A model generated the notes under the pieces. That model saw only the letters and a program-made list of their open reading frames with translations, ran no database searches and was not told the origin of the DNA. Shown here piece by piece: positions 28,605 to 38,247 of a stretch of DNA of 64,000 nt (position 1 is the stretch's first letter; each line of letters starts with the position of its first letter). The DNA is from an uncultured Alphaproteobacteria bacterium (GTDB lineage: Bacteria > Pseudomonadota > Alphaproteobacteria > HIMB59 > GCA-002718135), in NCBI GenBank assembly GCA_902582755.1, contig CACHSZ010000002.1:183362-247361 (forward strand). Direction: 5' to 3'. The position numbers and the translations under genes are program-made.

Positions 28605-29675
28605 TTAATTCAGTTTATCTTTACGGTAATTAGATCGTATTTCGTCAAGTAGGATTGATTTTGACTTATCTTTTACATGCCAAAAATCCCAGCCATTACA
28701 ACTTGGTAGTCCTTGTATCTTTGCTCCCATTTGATGAATAGAACCTGTTAAATCTTTTATTTTAAGTGTACCATCAATGCTAACCGTTGCTTTAAAACGT
28801 TCTTTTTTATCTGTTAATACGGCGCCGGGTGGAATAATTCCTTGTTCGACTAATTCACCAAAAGGAACCTTCGGTAAATCTTTTCTGCTCTTTGCAATAG
28901 TAACAACTTCTTCTTTCAATACTTTTGTATTCTTTAATCGTTCTTTTGAAAGTTTAACGTAGTCTTTATCTTTTTCTATGCCAATAAAGTTACGTTGTAA
29001 TTTCTTAGCTACAACAGCTGTTGTCCCACTTCCAGAAAAAGGATCAAGAACAAGATCACCTTTGTTTGTTGAGGCTAATAAAATTCGGTAGAGGAGAGCT
29101 TCTGGTTTTTGTGTTGGGTGTGATCGTTGATTGTTATCTTTACGTAATCTTTCTTTCCCTGAACAAATAGGAATATACCAGTCACTACGCATTTGTTTTC
29201 CTTCATTTAGTTCTTTGAGATTTTGATAGTTGAATGTGTATTTCGCCTCTCTTGATGTTGTACACCATAAAAGTGTTTCATGGGCATTTGTGAAACGTGT
29301 ACCACGAAAGTTTGGCATAGGGTTTGTTTTATGCCAAATAATATCATTCAAGATCCATAAGCCTTCATCTTGGATTGTAGAGCCAACACGTAAAATATTA
29401 TGATAACTCCCTATGACCCAAAGCGCTCCACCTTTTTTTAGAACACGTTTACATTCATTAAGCCATGCATTGGTAAATTGATCATATTCTTTATATGTGC
29501 TAAATTTATCCCAATCTTGTGTAACAGCTTCGACCGTTGTTTGATCAGGTCTGTATAATGTATCCTTTAATTGAAGATTATATGGTGGATCAGCAAAAAT
29601 AAGATCAACCGAATGATCTTTTAATTTTTTCATTTCCTTAATGGAATCACCCAAAATAATTTGATTTTTCTTCAT
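28605..29675 (-). CDS. ccrM: DNA adenine methyltransferase, CcrM type (GANTC)
   Basis: A 356-residue beta-class N6-adenine methyltransferase. Motif IV DPPY lies near the N-terminus ([11 protein letters not shown]) and the SAM-binding motif I later ([19 protein letters not shown]), giving the beta order. The C-terminal extension ([19 protein letters not shown], then [19 protein letters not shown]) is the conserved CcrM tail that many other methyltransferases lack. No restriction enzyme lies nearby, fitting an orphan cell-cycle methylase acting at GANTC. The upstream region carries several GANTC sites and a candidate CtrA box, so autoregulation is likely. rnhB lies upstream, separated by a terminator. 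Confidence 0.95.
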   Translation of the reverse strand: MKKNQIILGDSIKEMKKLKDHSVDLIFADPPYNLQLKDTLYRPDQTTVEAVTQDWDKFSTYKEYDQFTNAWLNECKRVLKKGGALWVIGSYHNILRVGSTIQDEGLWILNDIIWHKTNPMPNFRGTRFTNAHETLLWCTTSREAKYTFNYQNLKELNEGKQMRSDWYIPICSGKERLRKDNNQRSHPTQKPEALLYRILLASTNKGDLVLDPFSGSGTTAVVAKKLQRNFIGIEKDKDYVKLSKERLKNTKVLKEEVVTIAKSRKDLPKVPFGELVEQGIIPPGAVLTDKKERFKATVSIDGTLKIKDLTGSIHQMGAKIQGLPSCNGWDFWHVKDKSKSILLDEIRSNYRKDKLN

Positions 29676-29773
29676 AATTGATAAAAAGAATCTTTAAGCA
29701 GATATGGAATCAGGTCAATTGAGTTATCAACAGGTGGAATCTTTAGGTAGGGATAACCTTAAAATTTGGCTAA
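29644..29773 (-). promoter_or_regulatory. ccrM control region: four GANTC sites and a CtrA-like box
   Basis: GAATC occurs at 29644-29648 (just inside the gene), 29688-29692, 29707-29711 and 29737-29741, far denser than the rough chance rate of one per 350-400 bases at this composition. A CtrA-like half-site pair TTAA-N7-CTAA lies at 29759-29773 (one mismatch from TTAA-N7-TTAA). In Caulobacter, ccrM is activated by CtrA and modulated by GANTC methylation in its leader; here that is inference. Confidence 0.5.
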
Positions 29774-29779
29774 AAATAT

Positions 29780-29803
29780 AAAAAAAGGGGTCCGTAGACC
29801 CCT
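29780..29803 (-). terminator. Intrinsic terminator between rnhB and ccrM
   Basis: A perfect 7-bp stem AGGGGTC/GACCCCT (29786-29792 with 29797-29803) around a CGTA loop is followed on the minus strand by seven Ts. It should end transcription coming from rnhB, leaving ccrM to its own promoter. Confidence 0.75.
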
Positions 29804-29927
29804 GGAATAGTTCATCAAATGGGAGGAATGATGAAACTTAATTATTATTTAGTGTTTGTCGCATCTTTTTGAAGCATAATAAAATAATATTTGATATGCA
29901 TTCTTTGCATGGATAAATTTGGGTAAT

Positions 29928-30542
29928 TTATTTTTTTAATAACGATTTAATTGGTTCAAATGATTTTCGGTGAAACTGAGTTACACCGTGCTTGTGTATT
30001 GCATCAATATGTTTTTTAGTTCCATAACCTGCATTTTTTTTCCAATCATAAAATGTAAACTTACTATCAAGTATACTCATCAGTCGATCACGGTGAACTT
30101 TTGCAATAATAGATGCACTTGCAATCGATAAAGATTTTTTATCGCCGCCTATTATAGATTTTTCATTTTGATAATTTAATGAAAAGTTTCCATCAATAAT
30201 AAAATGTGGATTTTCTAAATGAAATTTTTCTATCACTCTTTTCATTGATAATTTTGTTGCTTCCAAAATATTAATTGTATCTATTTCTTCGACGCTAGCG
30301 TAACCTAAGTAATATTGAAGTTTTTTTTCTTTTTGTAATTTTTTAAAAAATAAGAATAATTTTTCTCTTTGTTTTGCTGTATGTTTCTTTGAGTCAGTAA
30401 TGGGTATTTCTGATTCTAAATTATCATAATTAGAAAAATAACATCCACAACTCACCACTGGGCCTGCCAACGGACCTCTACCTACTTCATCTAAACCAAT
30501 TACAGGTCCATTAATTGATTTCTCTATAGAAAAATCAGTCAC
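29928..30542 (-). CDS. rnhB: Ribonuclease HII
   Basis: Cuts RNA in RNA-DNA hybrids and starts ribonucleotide excision repair. 204 residues with the metal-binding N-terminal motif VIGLDEVGRGPLAGPVVSC, FIIDGNFSL (third Asp region), and SIASASIIAKVHRDRLMS. The start codon is GTG at 30542, overlapping the last base of the upstream MoaB-like gene. rnhB beside ccrM is a recurring alphaproteobacterial arrangement. The gene-free stretch of 252 bases downstream holds the terminator and ccrM promoter described separately. Confidence 0.95.
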   Translation of the reverse strand: MTDFSIEKSINGPVIGLDEVGRGPLAGPVVSCGCYFSNYDNLESEIPITDSKKHTAKQREKLFLFFKKLQKEKKLQYYLGYASVEEIDTINILEATKLSMKRVIEKFHLENPHFIIDGNFSLNYQNEKSIIGGDKKSLSIASASIIAKVHRDRLMSILDSKFTFYDWKKNAGYGTKKHIDAIHKHGVTQFHRKSFEPIKSLLKK

Positions 30543-31069
30543 TATTTTTCATTTAATCTTGGCATGATTTCAACAAAATTACAGGGCTTGTGTCTAATGT
30601 CTAATTGATATTGTAAAATTTCATCCCAACCATCTTTGCATGCACCCGTAGATCCAGGTAAACAAAAAACATATGTACTATTTATTAAGGCCGCAACTGC
30701 ACGTGATTGAATTGCTGATGTACCAATTTTTTCAAAACTAACTTGGCGAAATAATTCCCCAAATCCATCGATATGTTTACTAGCAATAGCATTTACAGCT
30801 TCTGGTGTTGTATCTCTTCCTGTTAGCCCAGTCCCACCAGTTGTAATAATGCAATCAATGTCTACTTCTTTTGACATTGTATCTAAGGTATCTTTTATTT
30901 GAGAAACATCATCTGGGATAATTGTACGTTTAATCATTGTATGACCAGCATTAGTAATACGATTTTCTAATGTATCACCAGATGTATCATTCTCTTTAGT
31001 TCTTGAATCTGAGATGGTAATTACAGCAATATTTATAGGAACAAAATCTAGAGAAGTATCAATTGGCAT
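30542..31069 (-). CDS. MoaB/MogA-like molybdopterin-binding protein
   Basis: A 175-residue MoCF_biosynth-domain protein with AVITISDSRTKENDTSG at the N-terminus, the phosphate-binding IITTGGTGLTGRDTTPEAV, and STYVFCLPGSTGACKDGWDEIL. This is the MoaB/MogA fold, which adenylylates molybdopterin in MogA. No other molybdenum-cofactor genes occur in the window, so the exact role is uncertain; alphaproteobacterial MoaB is often annotated this way beside rnhB. One base overlaps rnhB, and the lytic transglycosylase gene lies six bases upstream on the same strand. Confidence 0.85.
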   Translation of the reverse strand: MPIDTSLDFVPINIAVITISDSRTKENDTSGDTLENRITNAGHTMIKRTIIPDDVSQIKDTLDTMSKEVDIDCIITTGGTGLTGRDTTPEAVNAIASKHIDGFGELFRQVSFEKIGTSAIQSRAVAALINSTYVFCLPGSTGACKDGWDEILQYQLDIRHKPCNFVEIMPRLNEK

Positions 31070-31075
31070 AACCTA

Positions 31076-32821
31076 TTAATAAAGTGGATCATTTCCATTT
31101 GCTAGCATTTTTAGGGAACGCATTTCTTTATTATTTTTATTTTGGTAAATCCAATATTTCGTTAAGATTTTTTCTATAAACCACCTTGTTTCTCTTGAAG
31201 GAATACTTTCCATAAAAAAGAGTGAGTCTTCCATATAATTTGTTTCATTTTTCCATTTTTGTAAATTTCCTGGACCACCATTATAAGCTGCTGCGAGAAA
31301 TATAAGATTTCTTGAAACTTGCTCTAGATCAAGAAGATACGTTAAGTATTCTTGTCCAACCTCTAAATTTATTTCGGGATTTTTAAGAATATTACTGTTG
31401 CTTCTTTTTACGTCTTTACTTGTTGTAATAAATTTTGCCGTCGAAGGTAATACTTGCATTAAACCTATAGCACCGTCTTTACTTTTTGCTTTTATGTTAA
31501 ACATCGATTCTTGATGCATGAACGCGTGGAGTAATTCTTTTTCTAATTTGAAACCATCTCGTGGCTTCCAAACACTAGTCGGGTAGTAGAGGTAGGTTGG
31601 AACATCCATACCAAAATTTTCTAGCTTATTGACAATTTTTAATTGTGTATAGGCAAGATCAAAATTTTCAGCAATTTGAATAGATTCCTTTGCTATTTCT
31701 CTATTTAAAATAGAATTGATATGAACAATTTCCTTTTCTAATTCATCCGCAAAACCAACCTGGATTAGTGTCTGCATCCTTTTTCCTGCTGGTATATTTA
31801 AAATAGTACTATTATTTTTATTAAGATCAGTATGTTCTACCCATTCAATTTTTTTATCTACCCCTAATATTTCTAATGCAAGCATTCCATAAAAACTATT
31901 TGGATTATTTGATGCTCTTTTTAACCAAAAATTAATATCATCATAGCGACCAAGTTTTGCATATGATCTAGCTGTCCAAAAACTACCTGACGTTTGGTGC
32001 CACGCATCATCTTTTAAACTAATAGAAAAAAGAGAAAAATATTTTGCAGCATCTTCATATTTTTCTAGTCTCCAAGAACATAGACCAGCTGTCCAAGCTG
32101 CATAAGGAACATATTTAGCAGAATTAACAAGAGCTTCAGAAGCGTATTGAATTGCTAAGTCATTTTTATTTGCTAAGAAATATCCTTTCGCTATTAATTC
32201 TTTTTGTTGATCTATCTCAACTTGATCTAATAATAGATCTACATCTCTTTGATTTAATAGTTGTACTGCTCCCGTTGGCCAACCTTTATTTACTCTTGAT
32301 TTGATACCATTAATTAATTTTCTTTTTTCAGCTCTCTGATTGTTGGATAGTTTCTTTGAACTTTTATATTTATTAGTTTTTTTACTTTTTACTTGTTCTG
32401 ACTCAATACCAATTGGAGCACTAGGTTTAGTTGGACTTTTATAACCGGCTGGCATTCTTCGAATAGCCAATTTATAAATTTGTTTTGCTTGAGGGTGATC
32501 ATTATATTTTTTAAGCCAATAATATAATTCCAAATACTTTGATCGATAACAATTAGGATGTAAAAATTTCTGTGCATAAATATGACCAAGCAAAGATTTA
32601 TTTTTTATTTTTAAAATAAAATTATTTGCGCTTTTCCATTTGCATTTTTCCTGAAATTTATAAGCTTGTTGATAATTATATACATCTTCTTCACTAAGAA
32701 CCTTTTTTGAGAAAATATTATCATATTTGATGACTATATCCTGTTGGTATGCATAGATTTGTTTCGAAAAAAATACTAAGAATATAAAAAAACAAATAAT
32801 AGAAAATTTTTTATGATTCAT
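31076..32821 (-). CDS. Soluble lytic murein transglycosylase (Slt family)
   Basis: Cleaves peptidoglycan glycan strands in the periplasm to 1,6-anhydro products. About 581 residues from the ATG at 32821, giving a signal peptide (MNHKKFSIICFFIFLVFFS...YA). The middle is alpha-helical solenoid rich in short repeats (AAKYFSLFSISLKDDAWHQ). The C-terminal lysozyme-like SLT domain has the catalytic Glu in HAFMHQESMFNIKAKS, then GAIGLMQVLPSTAKFI and LAAAYNGGPGNLQKW. It overlaps the stop of the uracil-glycosylase gene in ATGA, so the two are coupled. Confidence 0.92.
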   Translation of the reverse strand: MNHKKFSIICFFIFLVFFSKQIYAYQQDIVIKYDNIFSKKVLSEEDVYNYQQAYKFQEKCKWKSANNFILKIKNKSLLGHIYAQKFLHPNCYRSKYLELYYWLKKYNDHPQAKQIYKLAIRRMPAGYKSPTKPSAPIGIESEQVKSKKTNKYKSSKKLSNNQRAEKRKLINGIKSRVNKGWPTGAVQLLNQRDVDLLLDQVEIDQQKELIAKGYFLANKNDLAIQYASEALVNSAKYVPYAAWTAGLCSWRLEKYEDAAKYFSLFSISLKDDAWHQTSGSFWTARSYAKLGRYDDINFWLKRASNNPNSFYGMLALEILGVDKKIEWVEHTDLNKNNSTILNIPAGKRMQTLIQVGFADELEKEIVHINSILNREIAKESIQIAENFDLAYTQLKIVNKLENFGMDVPTYLYYPTSVWKPRDGFKLEKELLHAFMHQESMFNIKAKSKDGAIGLMQVLPSTAKFITTSKDVKRSNSNILKNPEINLEVGQEYLTYLLDLEQVSRNLIFLAAAYNGGPGNLQKWKNETNYMEDSLFFMESIPSRETRWFIEKILTKYWIYQNKNNKEMRSLKMLANGNDPLY

Positions 32822-33522
32822 TTCTTTAATTTTTCTTGTAACATTTGTAAATCTTCCCAAGAATGTTTTTTATATTGAGGAGATCGAAGTAAAAAAGCTG
32901 GATGATAAGAGGCTATTGTAGGAATACCTTCTACTAAATTGAGTGATTTGTATTCATGCCATTTGCCCCTTAGTTTTCCAAGTGCAAGAGGGGTTGATAA
33001 AATGGCTTTTGCTGCGACACCACCTAGTAGGAAAATAAATCTAGGTTTAATGATATCAATTTGTCTTTGCAAAAACGGTAAAAATTCTAAAATTTCATCG
33101 TCATTAGGTGTTCTATTTTCGGCTGGACGCCAATTAACTACATTAGTAATATAAACGTCTTCTCTTTGTAAATTAATGGCCAAAAGCATTTTATTTAAAA
33201 GTTGTCCAGCTCTTCCGACGAATGGAATTCCTTGTTCATCCTCATCTCTACCTGGTGCTTCACCAATTAACATTACTTTTGCATTTAAGTTACCATCATA
33301 AACTACTAAATTTTTTGCTGTTTTTTGGAGAGGAGATTTATGATTTTTAAGATCTTCAATAACACTATCAATTTTAGATTTTTTATCCCCAGTATCCTTG
33401 TCGAAACTAGGCTGCTCTAATTTTTTCTCATTTTCAAACCAGTTTCTAGGGAAATCTTGAAGAAAATAATTTACCCCTGAATTAATAATAAATTCTAAAT
33501 TTTTTTTATTTGATTGATTCAT
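32818..33522 (-). CDS. Family-4-like uracil-DNA glycosylase without Fe-S cysteines
   Basis: Removes uracil from DNA. The 234-residue protein has family-4 motif A, MLIGEAPGRDEDEQGIPFVG, VYITNVVNWRPAENRTPN, and motif B ASYHPAFLLRSP. Family 4 enzymes normally carry four Cys for a 4Fe-4S cluster, yet this protein contains no cysteine at all: KSPLQKTAKN stands where CxLC-like residues are expected and NVVNWRP where a Cys usually precedes RP. Length and fold-core motifs look intact, so it is probably active in a cluster-free form or has altered function. It is followed by slt with an ATGA overlap. Confidence 0.87.
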   Translation of the reverse strand: MNQSNKKNLEFIINSGVNYFLQDFPRNWFENEKKLEQPSFDKDTGDKKSKIDSVIEDLKNHKSPLQKTAKNLVVYDGNLNAKVMLIGEAPGRDEDEQGIPFVGRAGQLLNKMLLAINLQREDVYITNVVNWRPAENRTPNDDEILEFLPFLQRQIDIIKPRFIFLLGGVAAKAILSTPLALGKLRGKWHEYKSLNLVEGIPTIASYHPAFLLRSPQYKKHSWEDLQMLQEKLKK

Positions 33523-33569
33523 GTAAAATTACAATTATCTATTCATAGTGTAACTATACTATATTTGAA

Positions 33570-34880
33570 ATGGTTAATTTAATTAAAACACTACAATTTA
33601 TCATAATTTTTCTGGTTATTAATTCTGGAGCTTTAGCTTTAACTAGCTCATCTTTTTTAATCTCACAATCTGCCTTTAATAATTATGATTATAGTTCCAC
33701 TTTATTTAAATTTAATATGGATAAAGTCACCCTATCTCAAGATAGTCTTTTAGATAAAGCTATTGCTGCAATAATTACAGAGGATCTAGTTTTAGCTTTA
33801 AAAATTGCTGATAAAATCTTAAGTGAAAACAAAAATAACCCAGAAGCTTTAATTATAAAAACCACATCTCTTTACAAAGATAAAAAATTTAAAGACATCA
33901 TTGAACTAAGAGATAACATGCTGCAACCAAGTGAATTATTAGACTTTATTTTTTTTGCTGATAACAGACTTAAAAATAATAGTACTATAAGTAATGCTCT
34001 AGTTGAATTGGTATCATCCTCATATTCAAATAATGAACAAAGTCGTTTAAATTATAATTTTTTATTATTTTATACCTCACTCGCAAAAATACTTGATCCA
34101 AAAAATGACAGAGCAATGATTATTAAAGCAGAGTTATTTTCGCAAGTTGGACAAGATAAGGTTGCATCAGATATATATGCGAAGATAGATAAGGAAAGTA
34201 TTTATTATTTAGATGCTCAGAATAGTCTTGCTAGACATTACTTATTCAATAATACCTACGAGGAAGCTGAAACTAAAATTAAATCATTAGTTGAAAATAA
34301 TAACAACAATTATTCTCTAAAAAAAACTTTAGGTGATTTTTATCGTTACAATAAAAAGTATGATTTAGCTTTAGATGTTTATGATGAAATGATCAAAGAA
34401 AACCAGGATGATATCTGGAATATTTTTTATATGAGAGGTATTTGCTATGAACAAAAAGATGAATGGGACTTAGCTGAAAAAGATTTTTTACGATCCTTAG
34501 AAATTAAACCTGGGACACCAAATGTTTTAAATTATCTTGCATATGGTTGGGTTGAAAGAAATATTAAATTAGACCGTTCTTTGAAAATGTTAGAGGAGGC
34601 ATATAAAGCTAATCCTGATAGTTTTTATATTATAGACAGTTTAGCGTGGGCTCATTTTAAAAAAAATAATCTTTCAGAAGCTGCAAGATTAATGGAAAAG
34701 GTAATAGATATTGCACCTGGTGAAGCAATATCTCTAGACCATCTTGGTGATATTTATTATGCTATGAATAGAAAAAGAGAAGCAATTCATTTTTGGCAAC
34801 AAGCGTTAGAGTTGGCTGAGCCAGAAGATGAAATAACTGAAGATGTTCAAAGCAAATTAGATAATATTAATGCTGGATAA
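33570..34880 (+). CDS. Exported TPR-repeat protein upstream of ispE
   Basis: A 436-residue protein with an N-terminal signal peptide (MVNLIKTLQFIIIFLVINSG), a long helical region, and clear tetratricopeptide repeats in the second half, for example LKKTLGDFYRYNKKYDLALD, WNIFYMRGICYEQKDEWDLAE and AISLDHLGDIYYAMNRKREA. TPR proteins scaffold protein complexes; its partner is unknown. TPR genes directly upstream of ispE are common in alphaproteobacteria. Its end overlaps ispE by 11 bases. Confidence 0.87.
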   Translation: MVNLIKTLQFIIIFLVINSGALALTSSSFLISQSAFNNYDYSSTLFKFNMDKVTLSQDSLLDKAIAAIITEDLVLALKIADKILSENKNNPEALIIKTTSLYKDKKFKDIIELRDNMLQPSELLDFIFFADNRLKNNSTISNALVELVSSSYSNNEQSRLNYNFLLFYTSLAKILDPKNDRAMIIKAELFSQVGQDKVASDIYAKIDKESIYYLDAQNSLARHYLFNNTYEEAETKIKSLVENNNNNYSLKKTLGDFYRYNKKYDLALDVYDEMIKENQDDIWNIFYMRGICYEQKDEWDLAEKDFLRSLEIKPGTPNVLNYLAYGWVERNIKLDRSLKMLEEAYKANPDSFYIIDSLAWAHFKKNNLSEAARLMEKVIDIAPGEAISLDHLGDIYYAMNRKREAIHFWQQALELAEPEDEITEDVQSKLDNINAG

Positions 34881-35706
34881 AATAATTGAAAAATCACCTG
34901 CCAAAATTAATTTATTTTTAAAAATTATAAATAGAAGAGATGATGGTTTTCATAATATTCGTACTGGAATAACATTCATTGATCTTTTTGATGAGATAAC
35001 TGTTCAACCTCACAGCAAATTTCAAGTAATCTATACAGGTAATTTTGCTCCAAAAAATAATCTATTTGAGGATTGCATTATTGATAAATTATTTACCTAT
35101 ATAAATGAAGATAAACCTAAACTTCTCTTTACTATATCAAAGAATTTTCCTTATGAAGCTGGTTTAGGTTCTGCTTCCTCTAATGTTGCAAGTGTTATAA
35201 AAATTTTAGAAAATCTTGAGATAATAAGAAAGAAAAATATATTTGATTATGTTGATCTCGGTTCCGATATCCCTATTTTCTTGAATCAAAAAGATGCTCT
35301 AGTTAGAGGTAGGGGAGATTTAATTGCTAATGTTCATTTTCCAAAATATTATTTCTTACTAATTAGACCGTCTTTCAAATGTTCTACAAAAAAAATGTAT
35401 GATTCATTTCAACCTTCAGATTTTGATTATAACGCTGAATTTGATTTAGAAGAAATAAATGATCAAGATTCTGGAAATGATTTTGAAAAAATTCTTAAAA
35501 AAAATGAACCAGAATTTTTATCAATCATAAATTTCTTGGAGGATTTTGATGATGTTATATTTTCAAGACTGACTGGGAGTGGTTCTTGTATTTACAGTGT
35601 ATTTGAAAAAAAAGAGCATGCTATAAATGCGCAAAAAAAATTTCAACAAAGCTTTTCAAATCTATGGACACATCTAAGTGAAAATAATTTGATTAATCTA
35701 TTTTAA
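34870..35706 (+). CDS. ispE: 4-diphosphocytidyl-2-C-methyl-D-erythritol kinase IspE
   Basis: GHMP kinase of the MEP isoprenoid pathway, phosphorylating CDP-ME. 278 residues with SPAKINLFLKIINRRDDGFH at the start, the ATP-binding PYEAGLGSASSNVASVI (family GLGGGSS variant reading GLGSASS), GSDIPIFL, and LTGSGSCIYSVF near the end. Length is normal. It overlaps the TPR gene at its start and, tail to tail, the ligase gene by 14 bases. Confidence 0.95.
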   Translation: MLDKIIEKSPAKINLFLKIINRRDDGFHNIRTGITFIDLFDEITVQPHSKFQVIYTGNFAPKNNLFEDCIIDKLFTYINEDKPKLLFTISKNFPYEAGLGSASSNVASVIKILENLEIIRKKNIFDYVDLGSDIPIFLNQKDALVRGRGDLIANVHFPKYYFLLIRPSFKCSTKKMYDSFQPSDFDYNAEFDLEEINDQDSGNDFEKILKKNEPEFLSIINFLEDFDDVIFSRLTGSGSCIYSVFEKKEHAINAQKKFQQSFSNLWTHLSENNLINLF

Positions 35707-37261
35707 ATTCTTTCTTAAATTCTTTAATTGAAAGCACTTCATTTATTGGCTTGTCCCACCTAATTCTATGAATTCGAGGAAAACGCATAGCGACACCTGA
35801 TTTATGTCTAGTGCTGGGGAATACATCGTCAAAGGCTACTTCTAAAATAATTTCTTTTTTTACTTCTCTTACAGGACCAAATTTATTGGTAGTATTATTT
35901 CTAATAAATTTATCTAAAACTAATAGCTCTTTATCTGTGTAACCGGAATATGCTTTTCCTATAGGAACTAATTCATTTTCTTTCCAAACACCAAACGTAA
36001 AATCTGAATAATATGATGATCTTTTGCCATGTCCTCGTTGAGCATACATTAAAATAGCATCAACTAGTTTTGGATTTTTTTTCCATTTGTACCAATACCC
36101 CTTTTTTCTTCCTGGTAAATATTCACTATTTTTAAGTTTAATCATTACACCTTCATTTAAATCATCATAAAAATTATTTTTATATTTAGTTAATTCTTCC
36201 CATGTTGAAAAATTAATGATGGTAGATAAATCAATTTGATTAGTTGTATTTTCTTTTTGAAATTTTTCTAAATATTTTCTTCTTTCAACGAGAGATAATT
36301 TTCTTAAATCTTTTCCTTTATAAAAAAGGATATCATAAGCTCGTATGAAAACAGGAAACTTTTTTTGAAGATCTTTTGAAGCTTTTTTTCTATTTAATCT
36401 TTGTTGTAGATCATTAAAACCAGAGGGCTTAAAATTTCCACCCACAAGTAATTCCCCGTCAATAACTGCATCACCTTTAGTAGTTTCAATTATTTCTGGG
36501 AATGCAGATGATATATTATCGCCTGTTCTTGAGTATAGTGAAACACTGTTTGATGAAACCATAAGCTGAACTCTGATCCCATCCCATTTATATTCTGCTT
36601 GAAATTCATTCGCGTCTAATCTTTTAAAATCTTTTTCCTCATCAATAGGATTAGCAAGCATCATAGGATGAAATAATTTTTTAAAATCTATTTTTGGTTT
36701 TGATATTTCATTTTTTAACCATTGAAATAAATTTTCATATGGAAATTCTAGACCATGCCAAATTTCCTCAATCTCATTTACAGATTTATTATACAGATCA
36801 GCTAAGGCTGTTTTGACTAATCTTTCTGAGACTCCAATTCGCAATCCACCCGTGCAAATTTTTATTAAAGTCCACCTTTCGTTATTAGATAGTTCGCTCA
36901 AAACTTTACTAAACTCTGTATTAATTTCAGACTTTTTAATTTTTTTTATATTTTCTATTAAGGTAGATAAATTTTGTGATTTACCCTCTTTATTTGTTGG
37001 CCAAATTAATGATATTGTTTCTGCTAAATCCCCAACATAGTCATATGAGTAATCAAATAAATGTTGATCTACTTGTTCATAGACAAGTTCTCTGAGTTTA
37101 GATGCTTTAATAAATTGAAATGAAAGTTGGTCAGATAAAATTGCAAGCGCATATGCACGGTTGATATCAAGTATTTTAAAATAATCCTGAAGTAATTTAA
37201 TTTTAGTATTTCGACTTGGTGTTAAAATCAAATTGTGAAGTAAGGAAGAAAATTTTTTCAT
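35693..37261 (-). CDS. ATP-dependent DNA ligase of the ligase-associated damage-response cluster
   Basis: A 522-residue ligase. The adenylated lysine is in AEYKWDGIRVQLM (around residue 230), with SRTGDNISSAFPEI and DGELLVGG, then GVMIKLKNSEYLPGRKKGYWYKWK carrying motifs IV-V (read as GVMIKLKN and WYKWKKN). An N-terminal helical DNA-binding domain precedes it. With the exonuclease, helicase and PdeM genes beside it this matches the conserved cisplatin/DNA-damage-response set of alpha- and other proteobacteria, distinct from the essential NAD ligase. It shares an ATGA overlap with the exonuclease gene. Confidence 0.93.
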   Translation of the reverse strand: MKKFSSLLHNLILTPSRNTKIKLLQDYFKILDINRAYALAILSDQLSFQFIKASKLRELVYEQVDQHLFDYSYDYVGDLAETISLIWPTNKEGKSQNLSTLIENIKKIKKSEINTEFSKVLSELSNNERWTLIKICTGGLRIGVSERLVKTALADLYNKSVNEIEEIWHGLEFPYENLFQWLKNEISKPKIDFKKLFHPMMLANPIDEEKDFKRLDANEFQAEYKWDGIRVQLMVSSNSVSLYSRTGDNISSAFPEIIETTKGDAVIDGELLVGGNFKPSGFNDLQQRLNRKKASKDLQKKFPVFIRAYDILFYKGKDLRKLSLVERRKYLEKFQKENTTNQIDLSTIINFSTWEELTKYKNNFYDDLNEGVMIKLKNSEYLPGRKKGYWYKWKKNPKLVDAILMYAQRGHGKRSSYYSDFTFGVWKENELVPIGKAYSGYTDKELLVLDKFIRNNTTNKFGPVREVKKEIILEVAFDDVFPSTRHKSGVAMRFPRIHRIRWDKPINEVLSIKEFKKEFKID

Positions 37262-38247
37262 TCTATTTCTTCATCACTTCTTCCTTGGATGGAAAGGGGC
37301 TTTGAAACAAGATTTTGTTTCTTACAATAATAAACCAATGCATCTTCCTGACCATGCGTAATAAGAATATTTTTCGCTTTTGATTTTTTAATTGTATCTA
37401 GTAATTCATTCCAATCACTATGATCACTAATAACTAAAGGTAATTCAATACCTCGTTGTTTTGCTCTTTGCTTAACTGTCATCCATCCACTTGCCATGCA
37501 AATAATAGGATTAGGAAATCGTCTTGACCAACGATCCTTTAAAGCTGAAGGAGGGGCAATAATTATTTTACCCTCATAAAAGCTTTTATCTTTTGAAGAA
37601 ACTTTTTCAAACTTTCCAATATTAATTTTTTCTTTTGAATAATATTGGCATAACTTTTCTAGAGAGCCATGAATATAAATTGTCTCATTATATTTCTGCT
37701 GACGTAAAAGATTCATTACTCTTTGTGCTTTGCCAAGTGCATACGCGCCAACAATATGACAATTATTTTTATTTATCTTTACAGATCGTATGAGTTTTTG
37801 AATTTCATCTTTGGGATCTGGATGTTGAAATATGGGTAATCCAAATGTTGCTTCGGTAATTAAAGTATCACATTTAACCAGTTTAAAATTTTTACATGTT
37901 TCGTCTTTTCCTACTTTATAATCACCTGTGATGACCAAACGATGATTATTTTTTTCAATTAAAACTTGAGCACTCCCTAAAATATGTCCTGCAGGGTATA
38001 ATGTAAAATTAAAGTTTTTAATCGAGTATTTTTGCCCATATCGAAGAGGAGTAAATTTCTTCGCACATTTATCTCCGTAGCGAATTTTCATTATGTCTAT
38101 TGTCTGCCTAGTAGCAATAACATGATCATGTCCAAATCGAGCATGATCTGCGTGACCATGTGTAATAATTGCTGTTTTTTTTGGCAATATTGGATCTATA
38201 TGTACATTTATATCTTTGATAAATAGCTGATGGTTAATGAAATCCAT
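37258..38247 (-). CDS. Ligase-associated metallo-beta-lactamase-fold exonuclease
   Basis: A 329-residue SNM1/artemis-like metallo-hydrolase with the zinc motif AIITHGHADHARFGHDH, YPAGHILGSAQVLIE, VITGDYKVG, and a beta-CASP-like half ending VISDHSDWNELLDTI and ILITHGQEDA. Partner of the DNA ligase. Its stop overlaps the ligase start in ATGA. Its own ATG at 38247-38245 forms a CATATG palindrome with the helicase ATG on the other strand, so the two genes diverge with no spacer at all. Confidence 0.9.
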   Translation of the reverse strand: MDFINHQLFIKDINVHIDPILPKKTAIITHGHADHARFGHDHVIATRQTIDIMKIRYGDKCAKKFTPLRYGQKYSIKNFNFTLYPAGHILGSAQVLIEKNNHRLVITGDYKVGKDETCKNFKLVKCDTLITEATFGLPIFQHPDPKDEIQKLIRSVKINKNNCHIVGAYALGKAQRVMNLLRQQKYNETIYIHGSLEKLCQYYSKEKINIGKFEKVSSKDKSFYEGKIIIAPPSALKDRWSRRFPNPIICMASGWMTVKQRAKQRGIELPLVISDHSDWNELLDTIKKSKAKNILITHGQEDALVYYCKKQNLVSKPLSIQGRSDEEIE

